From Nodularia sphaerocarpa UHCC 0038 (GTDB lineage Bacteria > Cyanobacteriota > Cyanobacteriia > Cyanobacteriales > Nostocaceae): DNA of 64,000 nucleotides. Under the pieces are notes generated by a model. That model saw nothing but the letters and a program-made list of their open reading frames with translations. It did no database searches and was not told the origin of the DNA. Below, one piece after another: positions 44,901 through 53,647 of this stretch; within the stretch, counting starts at the first letter, position 1, and the number at the start of each line of letters is the position of its first letter. Position numbers and translations under genes: made by a program. The stretch is taken from the NCBI RefSeq assembly GCF_022376295.1, contig NZ_CP060140.1, positions 5,150,356-5,214,355 on the forward strand, in the 5' to 3' direction.

Positions 44901-45973
44901 AATGGCCAGAAACCATCGCCTGCGTCCTCTGGGGAACCGATAACATCAAAACTTACGGTGAATCCCTGGCACAAATCATGTGGATGATTGGTGTGCGTCC
45001 GGTTCCCGATGCTTTGGGACGGGTGAACAAGTTAGAGTTAATATCTTTGGAAGAGTTGGGACGACCCAGAATTGATGTAGTTATCAACTGTTCTGGTGTA
45101 TTCCGTGACTTGTTCATTAACCAGATGAACCTCCTAGACCAAGGTGTGAAAATGGCTGCTGAGGCTGATGAACCCTTAGAAATGAACTTTGTTCGCCAAC
45201 ACGCTTTGAAACAAGCTGAGGAAATGGGAATTAATCTGCGTCAAGCAGCGACTCGTGTTTTCTCTAATGCTTCTGGTTCTTACTCGTCAAATATCAACTT
45301 GGCGGTAGAAAACAGCACTTGGGATAGTGAAGCCGAGTTGCAGGAAATGTACCTGAGACGGAAATCATTCTCCTTCAATTCCGATAACCCCGGAATGATG
45401 GATGAGTCACGGCAGATTTTTGAAACTTCTTTGAAAACTGCTGATGCAACTTTCCAAAATCTGGACTCTTCGGAAATTAGCTTGACGGACGTTTCCCACT
45501 ACTTTGACTCAGATCCTACTAAGTTAGTAGCAAGTCTGCGTAAAGATGGTAAGAAACCAGCATCATACATTGCAGACACTACCACAGCGAATGCACAGGT
45601 GCGATCGTTAACCGAAACCGTGCGTTTAGATGCGCGTACCAAGTTGTTAAATCCCAAATGGTACGAAGGGATGTTATCTCACGGTTACGAAGGTGTACGG
45701 GAACTTTCCAAGCGGTTGGTAAATACCACTGGTTGGAGTGCGACCGCCGGCGCTGTGGATAACTGGATTTATGAGGATACGAACGAAACCTTCATCAAAG
45801 ATGAAGAAATGCAGAAACGGTTGATGAATCTCAACCCCCATTCTTTCCGCAAGATTGTTTCCACGTTGTTGGAAATGAATGGTCGCGGTTATTGGGAGAC
45901 TAGCGATGACAATTTAGATCGTCTACGCGAGTTGTACCAAGAAGTCGAAGACCGGATTGAAGGAATAGAATAG
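41987..45973 (+). CDS. chlH: Magnesium chelatase H subunit
   Basis: The large porphyrin-binding subunit that inserts Mg into protoporphyrin IX with ChlI and ChlD, the first committed step of chlorophyll synthesis. 1328 residues, the usual cyanobacterial length. Landmarks are the N-terminal ANIFIASLIFIEDLA, the cobaltochelatase-like core with LHFGTHGSLEFMPGKQ (conserved His and Glu) and CVLWGTDNIKTYGESLAQ, and the C-terminal TGWSATAGAVDNWIY. A strong Shine-Dalgarno sequence precedes the ATG. No other chlorophyll gene is adjacent, but a GUN4-domain kinase and a DUF2488 protein occur elsewhere in the window. Confidence 0.98.
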   Translation: MFTHVKSTIRHIAPDNLRGRNLIKVVYVVLESQYQSALSQAVSTINSNNPNLAIEISGYLIEELRDPENYEEFKREMETANIFIASLIFIEDLAQKVVTAVEPHRHHLDVSVVFPSMPEVMRLNKMGTFSLAQLGQSKSVIAQFMRKRKEKSGAGFQDGMLKLLRTLPQVLKFLPMEKAQDARNFMLSFQYWLGGSPENLENFLLMLADKYVLKDVDKQNFASPTYEAPVVYPDMGIWHPLATTMFEDIREYLNWYSARKDISSDLKDPLAPCVGLVLQRTHLVTGDDAHYVAIVQELESLGARVIPVFAGGLDFSKPVDAYFYEPTTNTTLIDAVISLTGFALVGGPARQDHPKAIESLKRLNRPYMVALPLVFQTTEEWMDSDLGLHPIQVALQIAIPELDGAIEPIILSGRDGATGKAHALQDRVEAIAQRALKWANLRRKPKLDKKVAITVFSFPPDKGNVGTAAYLDVFGSIFEVLKGLRNNGYDVQDIPENAQALMELVIHDAQAQYASPELNIAYKMSVPEYEALTPYSQRLEENWGPPPGNLNSDGQNLLIYGKQFGNVFIGVQPTFGYEGDPMRLLFSRSASPHHGFAAYYTYLEQIWGADAVLHFGTHGSLEFMPGKQMGMSGDCYPDNLIGSIPNLYYYAANNPSEATIAKRRSYAETISYLTPPAENAGLYKGLKELSELIASYQTLKDSGRGISIVNTIMDKCRIVNLDKDIHLPETDARDMTADERDHIVGSVYRKLMEIESRLLPCGLHVIGKPPTAEEAVATLVNIGSLDRQEEEILSLPRIIASSIGRDIDDIYKNSDLGNLEDVQLLQDITLATREAVAALVQAQSDAEGRVSLVSRLNFFNMGKKEPWVEALHKAGYPKVDPEALKPVFEYLEFCLKQVCADNELGALLQGLEGEYVLPGPGGDPIRNPDVLPTGKNIHALDPQSIPTAAAVQSAKIVVDRLLERNKAENEGKWPETIACVLWGTDNIKTYGESLAQIMWMIGVRPVPDALGRVNKLELISLEELGRPRIDVVINCSGVFRDLFINQMNLLDQGVKMAAEADEPLEMNFVRQHALKQAEEMGINLRQAATRVFSNASGSYSSNINLAVENSTWDSEAELQEMYLRRKSFSFNSDNPGMMDESRQIFETSLKTADATFQNLDSSEISLTDVSHYFDSDPTKLVASLRKDGKKPASYIADTTTANAQVRSLTETVRLDARTKLLNPKWYEGMLSHGYEGVRELSKRLVNTTGWSATAGAVDNWIYEDTNETFIKDEEMQKRLMNLNPHSFRKIVSTLLEMNGRGYWETSDDNLDRLRELYQEVEDRIEGIE

Positions 45974-45976
45974 TTT

Positions 45977-46009
45977 GTAGGGCAGGCATCTTGCCTGCCT
46001 TAATTTTTA
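45977..46009 (+). terminator. Terminator-like palindromic repeat after chlH
   Basis: GGCAGGC (45981-45987) pairs with GCCTGCC (45993-45999) around ATCTT, followed by TTAATTTTT. The GGCATCTTGCC core also lies in the MITE-like elements near 28670, 29010 and 56255, so a mobile palindrome may serve as terminator here. Confidence 0.65.
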
Positions 46010-46054
46010 AATCACAATTACTAAACACTTTATGATTTCACTGAATCGATATCA

Positions 46055-47008
46055 ATGTTAAAAGAAGTTATTGAAGCTTTGTTACATGAATACCCAAAAG
46101 TAAGTAGAGAAAATTTTAAAAATCACGAATATCCAAGATACTTAAAAAAGGAAGTTCCCAAACTGCTTAACAGTTCTTTAAATCTACCGGATATCTATAG
46201 GATAGATGCCTCTGCTGGAAATGGATCTTGGGCAAATATTCCTTGGATAGCAGTTTTCAATAAGCTAGTTACGGAAAGCGTAAGATTTGGATTTTTTATA
46301 GTATATCTTTTTCAAGCAGATTGTTCGGGTGTGTACCTCTCTCTTAATCAAGGTACAGCATCTTTGAAAGAAAGATATGGTCTCGGAGGTGCAAGGGAAG
46401 TATTACGAGAACAAGCAAAAGTTTTTAGAAAAACTATATCTCTTAATACAAAGATTGAATTTTATGAAAATATTGATTTAAAGCTTGAAGCAATTCCTAA
46501 AGAAACTACTGCTAGAAGATTAGGTCAAGCATATCAAGCAGGTAATATACTAGCTACTTATTATCCAAAAAATAATTTACCTACGTCAGATAAATTAGTA
46601 AATGATTTACTACATCTCATAAATATTTATGAACAACTGATTGAGGATCAACCAGTAGAACCTCAAGAAAGTGATTCTACTGTTGAAGATGTTTGGTTTG
46701 AGGATTTAAGCAAGTATAAAGTACATCGAAGAGTGGAAAGAAATCAAGCTTTGTGCAAAAAAGCAAAGGAAATGCATGGGTATGTATGTAAAGCTTGCAA
46801 TTTTGACTTTGAAACTCGATATGGTGAAATAGGAAAGAACTATATAGAAGCTCATCATATAGTACCGATTGCGACACTAGAAAAAACTAAGGTTCAGCTA
46901 AACCCGCTAACAGATTTTACTGTGTTGTGTTCTAACTGCCATCGCATGATACATAGGATAAAACCTACACCGACATTAGAAGATTTCAAAAAAATAATAA
47001 CGCTGTAA
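46055..47008 (+). CDS. MrcB-like N-terminal domain fused to HNH endonuclease
   Basis: 317 residues. The N-terminal half (IDASAGNGSWANIPWIAVFN, GVYLSLNQG, GNILATYYP) matches the McrB/MrcB-type DNA-recognition domain (DUF3578) found in modification-dependent restriction proteins. The C-terminal half is an HNH nuclease with CKACNFDF, EAHHIVPI and CSNCHRMIH, so metal ligands and the catalytic His pair are intact. The combination suggests a single-chain type IV-like enzyme that cuts modified DNA, part of defence. AT-rich; probably acquired. The target modification is unknown. Confidence 0.85.
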   Translation: MLKEVIEALLHEYPKVSRENFKNHEYPRYLKKEVPKLLNSSLNLPDIYRIDASAGNGSWANIPWIAVFNKLVTESVRFGFFIVYLFQADCSGVYLSLNQGTASLKERYGLGGAREVLREQAKVFRKTISLNTKIEFYENIDLKLEAIPKETTARRLGQAYQAGNILATYYPKNNLPTSDKLVNDLLHLINIYEQLIEDQPVEPQESDSTVEDVWFEDLSKYKVHRRVERNQALCKKAKEMHGYVCKACNFDFETRYGEIGKNYIEAHHIVPIATLEKTKVQLNPLTDFTVLCSNCHRMIHRIKPTPTLEDFKKIITL

Positions 47009-47438
47009 TGAACTGTGAGTAGTTACGGGTTTTCATGCGATCGCTTTGATAATATGAAGAGTGCGATCGCAATACACAGATTATCATCCTGTGAGTATCT
47101 ACGCTTTTGGCAAATTTGCAAAGAGTGCATTAACCAAGCTTACCAGAGGCGATCGCGTTGGCAATCTCCAATGAGGATGTGATCACTGGGTTTATACTAA
47201 AACTTAGGGTTCTGCTGATTATAAGTATGAATTTACCTCGTCACGCACCAGGCGCACCAGGCGCAGAGAGTAAGAGATTAGAAGAGAGATAATTTAGTTA
47301 AATTCAATACATGATAGGTTTGCGGTGTCTCAGATATTTTGTGCTGGCGGCTAAATACTTCTGAAGATTCATGAAAAACTTTTATATTTTAATTTAGAAT
47401 TTAGGACTCTAGTTTGTTCATCAATAAGACCGATAAAC
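47009..47438. other. Spacer with HIP1 sites and CTCTGCG-type repeat
   Basis: 430 bp without a convincing frame. Contains GCGATCGC sites near 47064 and 47150 and a CACCAGGCGCACCAGGCGCA tract (about 47245) belonging to the dispersed CTCTGCGCC family. The promoter of the following operon should lie in the AT-rich last 150 bp. Confidence 0.45.
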
Positions 47439-48737
47439 ATGGTCAAAAAAGTAGCAATTATTGGTGGTGGTCCTAGCGGAATTCTGCTGGCGCACTATCT
47501 TTTACGTCGTGGCGACAAATACCAGATTAACATTTACGAGCGTCGCAGCGATCCTCGAATTATCTCCTTCTCAAAATCCCGAACTTTCCCCATATCTCTT
47601 AACGAAAGGGGAATGAGTGCTTTGAGACAAATTGAAGGTTTAGAAGCAGCAGTCAAAGCAGTTAGTGTGGAAATGACAGGAACGCTTTTTTACCAAAAAA
47701 ATGGTAAGTCGAGATTAACACCGAGAAAAATTCCTTTAGTTACACTTGACCGGACTAATTTAGTAATTGTGCTATTAAAAGAATTGAGCCAAAAGTACGA
47801 TGAAAGTCGGCTAAAAATTCATTTTGATTGTCAATGCACTTCTGTAGATTTTGCTACAAAAACTGTCACATTTCAAAGTCTTACAGAAAACCAGGATTTT
47901 ACTGTTAATTATGACCTGTTAATTGGTACAGACGGAGCCAATTCTGCGGTTAGAGAAGGTTTCTTGGGTACAGAAAATTTTGAGTGTGAACAAAAGTATT
48001 ACCCGACTGACTACAAATCAATTTTCTTAGAAAATAGCAAAAATTCCCATCTTCACCTCAAATCAGACAATATTCACACTTGGAGACTAGCAGACGGTAC
48101 GCTCATGGTAGCTCTACATCAAGCCGATGGGACGATGAGTGGAGCCATTAATTTTCCCCGCGAAAATAATCAGATAGCTGGTCTTTCTAGTACCCAAGAT
48201 GTATTACAATTTTTTCAAGAAAACTTTCCCGAAATTGGTCAGATAATGACAGAAGCAGAAGCGCAAGCTTTCCTCAACAGACCAATTGCTAAAATTTTAA
48301 CAGTTCGCTGTAACCATTATCATCAAGGTGATAGTGTACTAATTATGGGAGATGCAGCTCATGCGGTATCATCTTCAATTGGTCAAGGCTGTAATGCAGC
48401 ACTAGAAGATGCGAAAGTTTTTGATCATATTTTGAATGAATATGCTGATAATTTAACCGAGTCTCTTAAACAATTTACTATTCGCCGTCAACCAGATGGT
48501 TACGCTTTAGTGGAACTAGGAGATTATGCTTTCCCCACATCGAAAGGATTATTTATAGAGTTGATTTTGAGAGAATATATTTCCAAAACTATGCACCGAT
48601 TGTTACCGAAGTTTTTCCCGCCTTCACTCATTGATCTAATATTTGAAACTACAGTCTCTTACTCGGAAATTTTGAATTTATATCAAGGCTGGATATCAAA
48701 AGTGAAAAATTCAAACGAGAAATTGCTGAATATTTGA
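47439..48737 (+). CDS. FAD-dependent monooxygenase (kynurenine-hydroxylase-like)
   Basis: 432 residues of the flavoprotein aromatic hydroxylase family. It shows the N-terminal dinucleotide site IIGGGPSGILLAHYLLRRG, a DG motif in LLIGTDGANSAV, and the FAD-ribityl motif IMGDAAHAVSSSIGQGCNAALED. The arrangement and ERRSDPR region are closest to kynurenine 3-monooxygenase-like enzymes. The substrate is not determined. The next gene, another member of the superfamily, starts 19 bp downstream. Confidence 0.88.
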   Translation: MVKKVAIIGGGPSGILLAHYLLRRGDKYQINIYERRSDPRIISFSKSRTFPISLNERGMSALRQIEGLEAAVKAVSVEMTGTLFYQKNGKSRLTPRKIPLVTLDRTNLVIVLLKELSQKYDESRLKIHFDCQCTSVDFATKTVTFQSLTENQDFTVNYDLLIGTDGANSAVREGFLGTENFECEQKYYPTDYKSIFLENSKNSHLHLKSDNIHTWRLADGTLMVALHQADGTMSGAINFPRENNQIAGLSSTQDVLQFFQENFPEIGQIMTEAEAQAFLNRPIAKILTVRCNHYHQGDSVLIMGDAAHAVSSSIGQGCNAALEDAKVFDHILNEYADNLTESLKQFTIRRQPDGYALVELGDYAFPTSKGLFIELILREYISKTMHRLLPKFFPPSLIDLIFETTVSYSEILNLYQGWISKVKNSNEKLLNI

Positions 48738-48756
48738 TAGAGATAATACTTAAAAT

Positions 48757-49923
48757 ATGGTTAATAAAGTAGCAATTATTGGTGCGGGACTAGGTGGTTT
48801 ATCCGTGGCGATCGCACTCCGAAAACAAAGCATAAACGCCCAAATATACGAAAAAGCGCGGGTTTTGCGTCCAGTGGGTGCTGGTTTGAGCCTTGTGCCA
48901 AATGGCTTACATAGTCTGAAAGCTATTACACCGGGAATCACCGAGTTATTAAAAACTGCGGGTAGCCAAACTCAAAAGCTGAAACTGCACAAAAGCAACG
49001 GCGAATTGATAGGGCAGAAATCAGTCACACTCCTGGAAAAATACGGTCAACCGATGTTACAAATTCGGTGGTCGCGTCTTCAAGAAATCCTCGCCTCTCA
49101 ACTGCCATCTGAAGCCATCCACCTTGACCATAGGTGCATTAGTTTTGAACAAAATGAGAAACAAGTCCAAATCTGCTTTGAAGGCGGCAAAACAGTTCAA
49201 GCAGATGTGTTAATTGGGGCTGATGGCTTAAACTCCGTAGTTAGGCAGACATTAATTGGAGACGGAGAACCTGATTATGCTGGTCGGATGTCTTGGCGAG
49301 CAGTTCTCAAATACAGCCATAAAAAACTCCTCCCCCATGAAGTCATGACCATGACAGCATCCGACGGCAAAATTTTCGGGTTCTTCGACTTAGGTAGCGG
49401 ATATGTATTTTGGAGTGCAGCGTCCCTCTGTCCAGACGGATTTTTGTCCCCAAGTCCTGCTGATATTAAATCTCGTATCCAAGAAAAATTTTCTGATTGG
49501 GCAGAACCAGTACAAGAAATATTAGCAGCAACGAACGCCGAAGACATTGTAGAACACCCGATATGTGACAGACCACCGCTAGAAAACTGGAGTCAAGGCA
49601 GAGTAACACTCTTAGGTGATGCAGCCCATCCAATGGTACTATTACTAGGACAGGGAGCCAATACAGCCTTTGAAGATGCCTGGGAACTAGCCCAATACCT
49701 TAGTCATACTTCCAGTATTGAAACAGCCCTAGCTAACTATGAGAATAGTCGTAAACCCCGCACCCAAATTATCCAAATTCGTAACGCCGTCGGGGCGAAG
49801 CGTGATTATAAACCTGATAGCGAAACGTATTTAGGAAAAATGATGCAGCAAGCACAGGTGAGTGATGCTGAATTTGAGCAGTGGCTCTACAAATATAAGC
49901 CTTCTGTGGTAAATTATTCTTAA
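48757..49923 (+). CDS. FAD-dependent monooxygenase (zeaxanthin epoxidase/salicylate hydroxylase-like)
   Basis: 388 residues with IIGAGLGGLSVAIALRKQ, LIGADGLNSVVRQ and LLGDAAHPMVLLLGQGANTAFED, the three motifs of this flavin hydroxylase group. Sequence divergence from its neighbour shows the two are not a recent duplication, so they may act in succession on a shared substrate. The C-terminus lacks transmembrane or FHA domains as found in plant zeaxanthin epoxidase. Second gene of a likely three-gene cluster. Confidence 0.88.
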   Translation: MVNKVAIIGAGLGGLSVAIALRKQSINAQIYEKARVLRPVGAGLSLVPNGLHSLKAITPGITELLKTAGSQTQKLKLHKSNGELIGQKSVTLLEKYGQPMLQIRWSRLQEILASQLPSEAIHLDHRCISFEQNEKQVQICFEGGKTVQADVLIGADGLNSVVRQTLIGDGEPDYAGRMSWRAVLKYSHKKLLPHEVMTMTASDGKIFGFFDLGSGYVFWSAASLCPDGFLSPSPADIKSRIQEKFSDWAEPVQEILAATNAEDIVEHPICDRPPLENWSQGRVTLLGDAAHPMVLLLGQGANTAFEDAWELAQYLSHTSSIETALANYENSRKPRTQIIQIRNAVGAKRDYKPDSETYLGKMMQQAQVSDAEFEQWLYKYKPSVVNYS

Positions 49924-50036
49924 AAATTAACAACAAATAATATAGAAAGCAGAAATTCATTCAATAAAATAAATCTCTCTCTTCCTCATTTCTCTGTGTT
50001 CTCTGTGCCTCTGTGGTTCGTTTATCTTCCAACTTC

Positions 50037-51083
50037 ATGAGCGAAAAAACAACACAAATCAATCAACCCGGTCTAGTCTTAGCACCAGGAACAGAAGGCT
50101 GGTGGGACTCCGAGAGAGTATCAGCACCGCAAGTCATACGCTGTCCCGATGGAACCTGGAAAATGTGGTACTACGGACGGGATGCAGCTTTTGACCGGCA
50201 AATTAACTTACCAACAGGGCGCTGTGGTTTAGCGATTTCCCCAGACGGCGTGAATTGGCAACGAGTCAAAGGACAATTAACAATGGGTTCTGTATTGGAA
50301 CCGCACCCAGATACTAATCGCTTTGATTCCGCCCATGTAGGTGTCAGTAATGTAAATTTTCACGATGGTCTTTATTGGATGTGCTACTTTGGCGGGAACC
50401 ACACTGTTGTCGATATCGGCAAATTTTCAGCTAAAGGGTTACAAATGCGCCCTGGCTGTGCTATTTCTCGCGATGGGATAAATTGGGTACGGCTGGAAGG
50501 TGCTTATCAAGGGGCAATTCTAGATGTAGGGAAAGACGGCGAATTTGATGCCCTATTCTGTGCTTGGCCGCAAGTATTGCATGATCATGGAACTTGGAAA
50601 TTATACTACCACACCCTCAACCCAGAAAAAGGTTTTTTAGTCGGTTTAGCAGTGTCAACCGATGGTTTACATTGGGAAAAAGTCGGTCAGATTTTAGGGG
50701 CGGGCGAGTCTGGAAGTTTTGATGAGAGAGGTATTGGTACTCGCCATGTCCTAAAAATCAACGGAGAATATTTAATGTTTTATGAAGGAGTTAATAATAG
50801 TGGTTATCACTCCATTGGTTTAGCCATTTCCGAGGATGGTATTCATTGGCAAAAAGATACCGATGTTCCCATATTTAGCCATGCCGAAAAAGGTTCTGGT
50901 TATTGGGATGCACGGGCAATCGGTACGCCTTGTGTAGTGCCAATGGATGATGGTAGTTTCCGGATGTATTATATTGGTGCTAACGAAGGTGGTCACGACG
51001 AACTATCATCACAGCATCAAATTGGTTTGGCTGTAAGTGCCGGAACTAATTTTCGCCAATGGCATCGTTGGGGTGAATATTGA
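50037..51083 (+). CDS. Five-bladed beta-propeller glycosidase-like protein (GH43/GH32/GH130 type)
   Basis: 348 residues. It contains at least five repeats of a W-x-M/Y-Y-Y/F-G plus S-x-D-G-x-x-W pattern (WKMWYYGRD, LAISPDGVNW, ISRDGINW, VSTDGLHW, ISEDGIHW), typical of propeller glycosidases and phosphorylases. Acidic residues that could serve catalysis are seen in WWDSERVSAPQV and GEFDALFCAWPQ. No signal peptide, so it acts in the cytoplasm. The ATG 50037 is favoured over 50013. It is 113 bp after the second monooxygenase, which suggests a joint pathway. Confidence 0.75.
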   Translation: MSEKTTQINQPGLVLAPGTEGWWDSERVSAPQVIRCPDGTWKMWYYGRDAAFDRQINLPTGRCGLAISPDGVNWQRVKGQLTMGSVLEPHPDTNRFDSAHVGVSNVNFHDGLYWMCYFGGNHTVVDIGKFSAKGLQMRPGCAISRDGINWVRLEGAYQGAILDVGKDGEFDALFCAWPQVLHDHGTWKLYYHTLNPEKGFLVGLAVSTDGLHWEKVGQILGAGESGSFDERGIGTRHVLKINGEYLMFYEGVNNSGYHSIGLAISEDGIHWQKDTDVPIFSHAEKGSGYWDARAIGTPCVVPMDDGSFRMYYIGANEGGHDELSSQHQIGLAVSAGTNFRQWHRWGEY

Positions 51084-51104
51084 TACTCATGTAAAGACAA
51101 ATGA

Positions 51105-51190
51105 GTGTAGGGTGTGTTGTCGCGCAGCGCAACGCACCGTCAATAATTTAAGAAGGTGCGTTAGCCTACGGCATAACACACCCTACTGGT
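51105..51190. repeat. Palindromic repeat TAGGGTGTGTT / AACACACCCTA
   Basis: GTAGGGTGTGTTG at the left pairs with ATAACACACCCTAC at the right, with inner CAACGCACC and GGTGCGTTAG arms. Related sequence lies at 28918-28952. It may double as terminator for the propeller gene. Confidence 0.6.
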
Positions 51191-51257
51191 TAATTTTCTG
51201 ATCATAAAATATAATTAAAGTCGCGACTTTAATTATCAGTGATTAATCTAAGTTAAA

Positions 51258-51290
51258 GAATTGGGGACACCATCGAAGCATCCCCAAAAA
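51258..51290 (-). terminator. Possible terminator after ctaE
   Basis: TTGGGGA (51261-51267) pairs with TCCCCAA (51281-51287). On the minus strand it lies just past the ctaE stop and runs into a short TTCTTT. Confidence 0.5.
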
Positions 51291-51291
51291 C

Positions 51292-51906
51292 TTATTGCCA
51301 AAGATAGATTAAGATAAACAAAACAATCCAAATCACATCGACAAAGTGCCAAAATAACGAAGTCGCATTTACACCAAAGTGACCGGAATCGTAATTTCCA
51401 GGAAGGAAAGAACGGACAAAAATAATTGATTGTAACAGAATACCGGTGAAAACGTGCAAACCGTGAAAACCAGTTAGCAGATAGAACATTCCACCGTATA
51501 CCCCAGAAGTAAAGCCAAATTCTAGGTTACTCCATTCAATTCCTTGTCCTACTAAAAAGTAGCTACCCATTGCCATTGTGGCGGCAAGATATATGCGAAA
51601 ACCCTTTAAATTGTGGTTTTGCAGGGCGCGTTCTGCCAAGTAAATCACAAAGCTACTGGAAACCAGTATGACTGTGTTGATTGCAGGTTCTCTGATTTCT
51701 AGTCCGGAAACTCCGGCTGGTAGCCAGTTGGTACTTGTGGTTTTGTAGACGATATATCCAGCGAAGAAGCTGAGAAAGATGACGCTTTCTGAGAGGAGGA
51801 ACACGATGAAGCCAAACATTTTGTTGCCTTCTTCGTCGTGTTCGTGTTCAACGCCTGAGTGATGGTGAGATAGTTGTAATTCGTCTGGTTTGATGGAACT
51901 GTCCAT
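51292..51906 (-). CDS. ctaE: Heme-copper oxidase subunit III
   Basis: 204 residues with five or more transmembrane helices and the subunit III pattern FGFIVFLLSESVIFLSFFAGY, LTGFHGLHVFTGILLQ and a C-terminal LFWHFVDVIWIVLFILIYLW. The His-rich N-terminal tail is variable in the family. Last gene of the operon; 68 bp separate it from ctaD. It is part of the terminal oxidase complex in the respiratory membrane. Confidence 0.95.
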   Translation of the reverse strand: MDSSIKPDELQLSHHHSGVEHEHDEEGNKMFGFIVFLLSESVIFLSFFAGYIVYKTTSTNWLPAGVSGLEIREPAINTVILVSSSFVIYLAERALQNHNLKGFRIYLAATMAMGSYFLVGQGIEWSNLEFGFTSGVYGGMFYLLTGFHGLHVFTGILLQSIIFVRSFLPGNYDSGHFGVNATSLFWHFVDVIWIVLFILIYLWQ

Positions 51907-51974
51907 TGAGGGAAATTCTCCTTTTTTAAACGCAGAGGAACGCGAAGGGAAGCGCAGAGGTGCGCGGAGGGGGT

Positions 51975-53636
51975 TTAGTCTGCGTTTTTTAATGCGGGGT
52001 TGTTGGCTGTTAAGGGTTCTGTTTTGCCGTAGCCGTAGGGTTCGGAGATGATGATGGGTATTTGTTCAAAGTTTTCTACTGGGGGGGGTGAGGAAACCAT
52101 CCACTCTAGTCCTATGGCGTGCCAAGGATTATCGGGGGCTTTTTCTCCTTGCATCCAGGACACTATCATGTTGAATATGAAGGGTAGGGTGGACATTCCT
52201 AAGAGGAAGCCGCCTAAACTAGCGATAATGTTCCAAAATTCGTATTCTGGGGCGTAGGAGGAAACTCGGCGTAACATTCCTTGCAACCCTAATGGGTGCA
52301 TGGGTAAAAAGTTGAGGTTAGTACCAATGAATGTTAACCAAAAGTGTAGTTTACCCCAGCCTTCGTAGTACATTCTGCCGGTCATTTTGGGGAACCAGTG
52401 GTAGATGGCTGAATATAAGCCCATCGTGACTGTGCCAAAGAGAACGTAGTGGAAGTGACCGACTACAAAGTAGGTGTTGTTTACGTGTACGTCTACAGGT
52501 ACGGAGGACAGCATAATGCCTGTGATACCTGCAAAGACGAACATTACTAAAGCACCGAGGGAAAACAGCATGGCTGTATCTAGCCGCAGTTTACCGCCCC
52601 AAATGGTTCCTAACCAGGCAAATACTTTAATGCCTGTGGGTACGGAAACAAACATGGTGGTTAACATGAATATTAACCGCATCCAGCCTGGTGTACCACT
52701 GACATACATATGGTGTACCCAAACAATACCACTGACTACGGCAATTAACATTGAGGAAATGGCTACTACTTTGTAGCCAAACAATGGTTTGCGGGAGTAG
52801 ACAGGGAAGATTTCTGAGAATATACCAAAGATGGGCAGAATAATCACGTAAACGGCAGGGTGGGAGTAAAACCAGAAGTAATGCTGAAACATTACTGGAT
52901 TTCCCCCCTGGCTGGGATTGAAAAAGGCTGTACCAGCTGTGAGGTCTAGTAGCAGCATGACTGCACCTGCTGTGAGTGCAGGTAGTCCAAATAATTGGAT
53001 GATTTGGGCGCTAAATACTGCCCAGACAAATAAGGGCATCCGAAAGAAGCCCATACCTGGGGCGCGCATTTTCACAATTGTGGTGACAAAGTTAACTGCC
53101 CCCATGATTGAGGATACGCCGGATATGGCTACTGCTAGTAACCACAGCACTTGTCCATTAATTAAGTTACCGGTGGGGTTTTGCAGACTCACTGGGGGGT
53201 AAGACCACCAACCTGCTTGGGCGGGGCCACCAGGGACTAAGAAACTGGCCATTAACAGTGTTCCGACCACCGGCACCATCCAAAAGGCGACGGCGTTGAG
53301 TCGGGGAAATGCCATATCTCGCGCCCCAATCATTAGGGGGACTAGATAGTTAGCAAAGCCGACTAGGGAGGGAAATGTCCACAAAAACAGCATGATAGTG
53401 CCGTGCATGGTGAACATTCCGTTGTATACTGTGCGGTCAACTAGGTCTGATTCGGGTGTAATTAGTTCTCCCCGAATTACCATTGCGAAGATACCGCCGA
53501 CGAGAAAGAAGATAAATGAGGTGACAAGGTACTGTATACCTATTACCTTGTGGTCGGTGCTAAAGCTGAAGTATGTTTTCCAGTCACTTGGCTTCTCACC
53601 AGGGTGACTGATGCCTGCAACAGGGATATTTGTCAT
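51975..53636 (-). CDS. ctaD: Heme-copper oxidase subunit I
   Basis: About 553 residues with twelve membrane helices. Heme and CuB ligands are intact: FTMHGTIMLFLW (low-spin heme His), YSHPAVYVIILPIFG (CuB His with the cross-linked Tyr), WVHHMYVSG (two CuB His) and VGHFHYVLFGT (heme ligands). The subunit is therefore catalytically competent for oxygen reduction. I chose the ATG at 53636, which gives TNIPVAGISHPGEKP and lies just after ctaC; the 22-residue extension overlaps ctaC and is unlikely. Confidence 0.96.
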   Translation of the reverse strand: MTNIPVAGISHPGEKPSDWKTYFSFSTDHKVIGIQYLVTSFIFFLVGGIFAMVIRGELITPESDLVDRTVYNGMFTMHGTIMLFLWTFPSLVGFANYLVPLMIGARDMAFPRLNAVAFWMVPVVGTLLMASFLVPGGPAQAGWWSYPPVSLQNPTGNLINGQVLWLLAVAISGVSSIMGAVNFVTTIVKMRAPGMGFFRMPLFVWAVFSAQIIQLFGLPALTAGAVMLLLDLTAGTAFFNPSQGGNPVMFQHYFWFYSHPAVYVIILPIFGIFSEIFPVYSRKPLFGYKVVAISSMLIAVVSGIVWVHHMYVSGTPGWMRLIFMLTTMFVSVPTGIKVFAWLGTIWGGKLRLDTAMLFSLGALVMFVFAGITGIMLSSVPVDVHVNNTYFVVGHFHYVLFGTVTMGLYSAIYHWFPKMTGRMYYEGWGKLHFWLTFIGTNLNFLPMHPLGLQGMLRRVSSYAPEYEFWNIIASLGGFLLGMSTLPFIFNMIVSWMQGEKAPDNPWHAIGLEWMVSSPPPVENFEQIPIIISEPYGYGKTEPLTANNPALKNAD

Positions 53637-53647
53637 CGGTGAGTTTC

